A DNA stretch of 60,000 bases, taken from the NCBI GenBank assembly GCA_030141605.1, contig JAQGDQ010000026.1, positions 64,001 through 124,000 on the forward strand, written 5' to 3'. Below the pieces are notes generated by a model. That model was not told the origin of the DNA and made no database searches. It worked only from the letters and a program-made list of their open reading frames with translations. A program made the position numbers and the translations under genes. Numbering within the stretch: position 1 is the stretch's first letter; every line of letters begins with the position of its first letter. This document shows positions 57,615-60,000 of this stretch, piece after piece. Origin of the DNA: Tubiluchus corallicola (Eukaryota; Priapulida; Priapulimorpha; Priapulimorphida; Tubiluchidae).

Positions 57615-59999
57615 TTAATGTGTTCTCATCACCTGCTTTAAAATGTTCTCTTTTGTCTGTTTTGCTTCAGTTTTTACATCAATAGGAATCATATTCATTA
57701 CAATTTCAACTTTTTCTTGAGAAGACTTAATTTTGAAGTCATGAGGTAAGGACATCTTATCAACATGACCTGCTTTGAAGATTTCTTCCAAGACGATATC
57801 ACAATTATTCTCATTCATGAGTTGCATACTAACTGCAATGGTTTCTTCTGGATTGTAAGCTTGGTGGAACCATCCAGGTGGTATAAATAAAACCTCTCCA
57901 GGCATCTGAACAAATTCTAGTGCATCTGCTTTCCTGAAGTCAGGATGAAGAGTCAAATTAAAATCAAATGCATCAATTGGGCTATCGTACCGCCAGGTAG
58001 GAAGAGGAAAACCAGATTTTTGCCTACTGTAGGCATACAACCATGCATCCTGACCAGGGGGATACATCTTCCAGTGTTTCCGTCCTTTTAGCACTACATT
58101 GATGCCTGTCCAGTTGTACGGATCAACATGAAGCGGGGATCGAGAATATGCAGATCCCCATAGCAACATTACGTCCCACGGCTGTAGTTCTTCGGGAAAA
58201 GATGCAAACAGGTTCGACTGCGTATATGGCAGATTGCCAAACTCCAAAGTAAGTTCGGGGTTTCGAGAGAAGAAAGTTTCATCTTCTACATATGACCATT
58301 TGTTCTCACTGACATCAGATAATCGGTGGTAGAACTTTTCCAATGTTACTATTAACCCGAAGGCTGTCTTCAGTTTGCCTCTAACACGCTTCATAGTAAC
58401 TTTTTCATCTCCGTAATAGCTTTTGAAGAAGTCTCCTGTCCAATTTCGTGCTCTCCAACTGTTTACAACTTCAGTAACTATAACTGGCCATTTTGCATCA
58501 TAAAGACGATTAAACTCGGGTGGATATAGTTTCTTTCTTTTATGAATTCCTTTTCCTTGGTAACCATTTGGAAATACTTTTGCTCCCAATTCAACAACTG
58601 CATCAACGTCTGTTAAATCTACTTCATTCCCACTTCTTGATTTTCTGAAATGGTAGTCGTAGAAATCTTCAAAACTAAACCCATGTTCTTCCGCTTCTCT
58701 ATACAACTGAAGAGCTGTAAAAATTAGTAATGGTATTGATGCAGCAAAAATACCTGCAAAATTAAATGGTGTAGCATTCTGAACACGCTGAGTGATTCGC
58801 TTCTCTAGTATGTCGCTGCGTTTTTTGACGTACTTCGACTTGAGGGCAGCTACTTCTGGCCTATCTATTAAACGACGTCTGTGCTCACTCATTCTGGTAA
58901 ATAACCAAAAGAAACAGATCAATAAATTAGAAAATAGTGAAAAAATAAATACTAAAAAAGATTTGAGTTTAAGTTGATATGTATTAGTACATTATGTGGT
59001 ATTTCATGGTACAGTGAAGAGGTGAACTTTATGTGACTGACACAAATAATGTGCTATTTAAAAATAAAGAGAAATTTGACATCGCATAATTCACATTCCC
59101 TCCATGTCTGCCTCTGCTATCTGCTAGGCTGTTGTGATACAAACACAACACAAAATACATGACAATTGATTGTCTTGGCTACACAGTAGTTGAATATAAT
59201 TATGTTTTTCACTGCTTTCTCTACATTAATGTAAAAAGTAAATACAGCATATTATGAACAGGAAAGTCCATCAACGCACGTCAATCATGACTATGTCATA
59301 TAACAACTAGATGATAGCCAACTCAATCCACTGAAATCTAACTAGAATTAGCTTTCAAGGGAGCAGTAATAAAAGAAAAAACCAAAAGGAGGCAAAATGC
59401 TGACATACACTGATTTCGCTCAAAAAAAATCTGGTCAATACACCTTTAAACATCAAAAAATATAAAGGCAGGAGGCTGCAGGTGTCAAGGGATCATGGAG
59501 TAAAATGGTGCCAAAAGTTCAGGGCACCATGGAGTAAAATGGTGGCAAAAGTTAAGTCTGAGGATCTGTGACTCAACAGATGATGATAATTCAGCAAAGT
59601 TCATAACTGAACTGCATTATCATTGAAAGGAAATGATAAGAAAAACTAAATTTTTTATTAGTTTATCTACACTAGATCAGTGTTTTACGACTTCTAAATA
59701 ATAAAAGTGCCAATCCCAAACTTCAAAACATCAATTGCAAAAATCTCGAGATCAATGTTCAGATTCGAAGCAACAGACCTCAAATCAGCAATTTCGATAG
59801 TACAACACTATTGCATCAATGAGAAACAGGGGTTTTCACCATGTATATTTACTTAGCTCACAGTTTGTTAATGAAAAACACACAAAATATACCTGTAAAA
59901 CATCAAATTATTAGCAGCTCGAGTTCTTAATGGATATTTTACATTTTTTGCATGCAGTGATACAATGCAGAGCTGCTTTGAATGCTTGTTTTTGCTCAT
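57615..59999 (-). CDS. Membrane-anchored JmjC-domain 2-oxoglutarate oxygenase
   Basis: The main exon 57615-58893 encodes 425 residues from the ATG at 58892. A hydrophobic stretch at residues 45-64 (FAGIFAASIPLLIFTALQLY) after a basic N-terminus predicts a signal-anchor. Residues about 120-360 are a JmjC cupin: H255, D257 and H343 are the Fe(II) triad (SPLHVDPYNWTG, PPGWFHQAYN) and K272 is at the 2-oxoglutarate position, spaced from H255 as in JMJD6. The enzyme should be an active hydroxylase or demethylase; the substrate is unknown. An acceptor (ttggttatttaccag) sits one base before that ATG. Upstream, a frame at 59893-59999 (35 codons from ATG plus two bases, donor gtatat) joins it in phase, adding MSKNKHSKQLCIVSLHAKNV and so on, so translation may begin at 59999 or outside the window. 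The total would be about 461 residues. I cannot assign a JMJD symbol. Confidence 0.88.
58894..59892 (-). other. Putative intron 1 of the JmjC gene
   Basis: About 1 kb with no coding frame, bounded by a donor (cag then gtatat) and an acceptor (ttaccag). It includes a short tandem duplication at about 59487-59555. Confidence 0.5.
59487..59555. repeat. Two-copy tandem duplication, about 35-bp unit
   Basis: The segment catggagtaaaatggtg(c/g)caaaagtt occurs twice in succession with few differences. Confidence 0.8.
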
Positions 60000-60000
60000 C

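Overview
The window is nuclear DNA from an animal. It is AT-rich, with spliced genes whose introns run from about 0.1 to 4.9 kb, almost all GT-AG, separated by long non-coding stretches full of simple repeats and decayed LINE retrotransposons. The protein-coding content is purely metazoan: transgelin/calponin, an Msx-related homeobox gene, a DZIP1 ciliary protein, MEA1 and M1AP. The proteins are diverged from vertebrates. An invertebrate is likely, and an ascidian-like chordate is one option, but I cannot fix the phylum from this sequence alone.

Layout. 546-934 (+) is the last exon of an unrecognised gene. 3914-6307 (-) is a 797-codon DZIP1/DZIP1L homologue in one uninterrupted exon. 6.4-11.5 kb is intergenic, with a 3' fragment of a CR1/L2-type LINE and related repeats. 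11559-18495 (+) is a five-exon transgelin-like gene. 18.5-26.4 kb is a gene-poor interval with DNA-transposon remnants and a less AT-rich block. 26378-34388 (+) is a three-exon homeobox gene, probably Msx-like (Msxlx candidate). 35914-42528 (-) is MEA1 in four exons; its large first intron holds two LINE reverse-transcriptase remnants, a minisatellite and a 228-bp GA tract. 42.6-48 kb holds more LINE remnants and repeats. 48096-54895 (-) is an M1AP (meiosis 1 associated protein) homologue in ten visible exons, lacking only its short first exon. 57615-59999 (-) is a JmjC-domain oxygenase with a predicted membrane anchor.

The genes are unrelated in function and show no operon. Convergent 3' ends occur between the homeobox gene and MEA1. 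The most useful observations are two phase-compatible GC-AG introns in M1AP; splice acceptors sitting 0-60 nt upstream of start codons in three minus-strand genes, which could mean spliced-leader trans-splicing or ordinary 5' UTR introns; a 244-bp foldback element with a telomere-like core and a perfect 10-bp target duplication; a near-perfect 28-bp stem hairpin upstream of DZIP1; and the homeobox gene with an intact EH1 motif. I saw no clearly new enzymatic or defence system. Exon boundaries were worked out by eye from splice sites, phase and similarity to remembered family members, with no database search.
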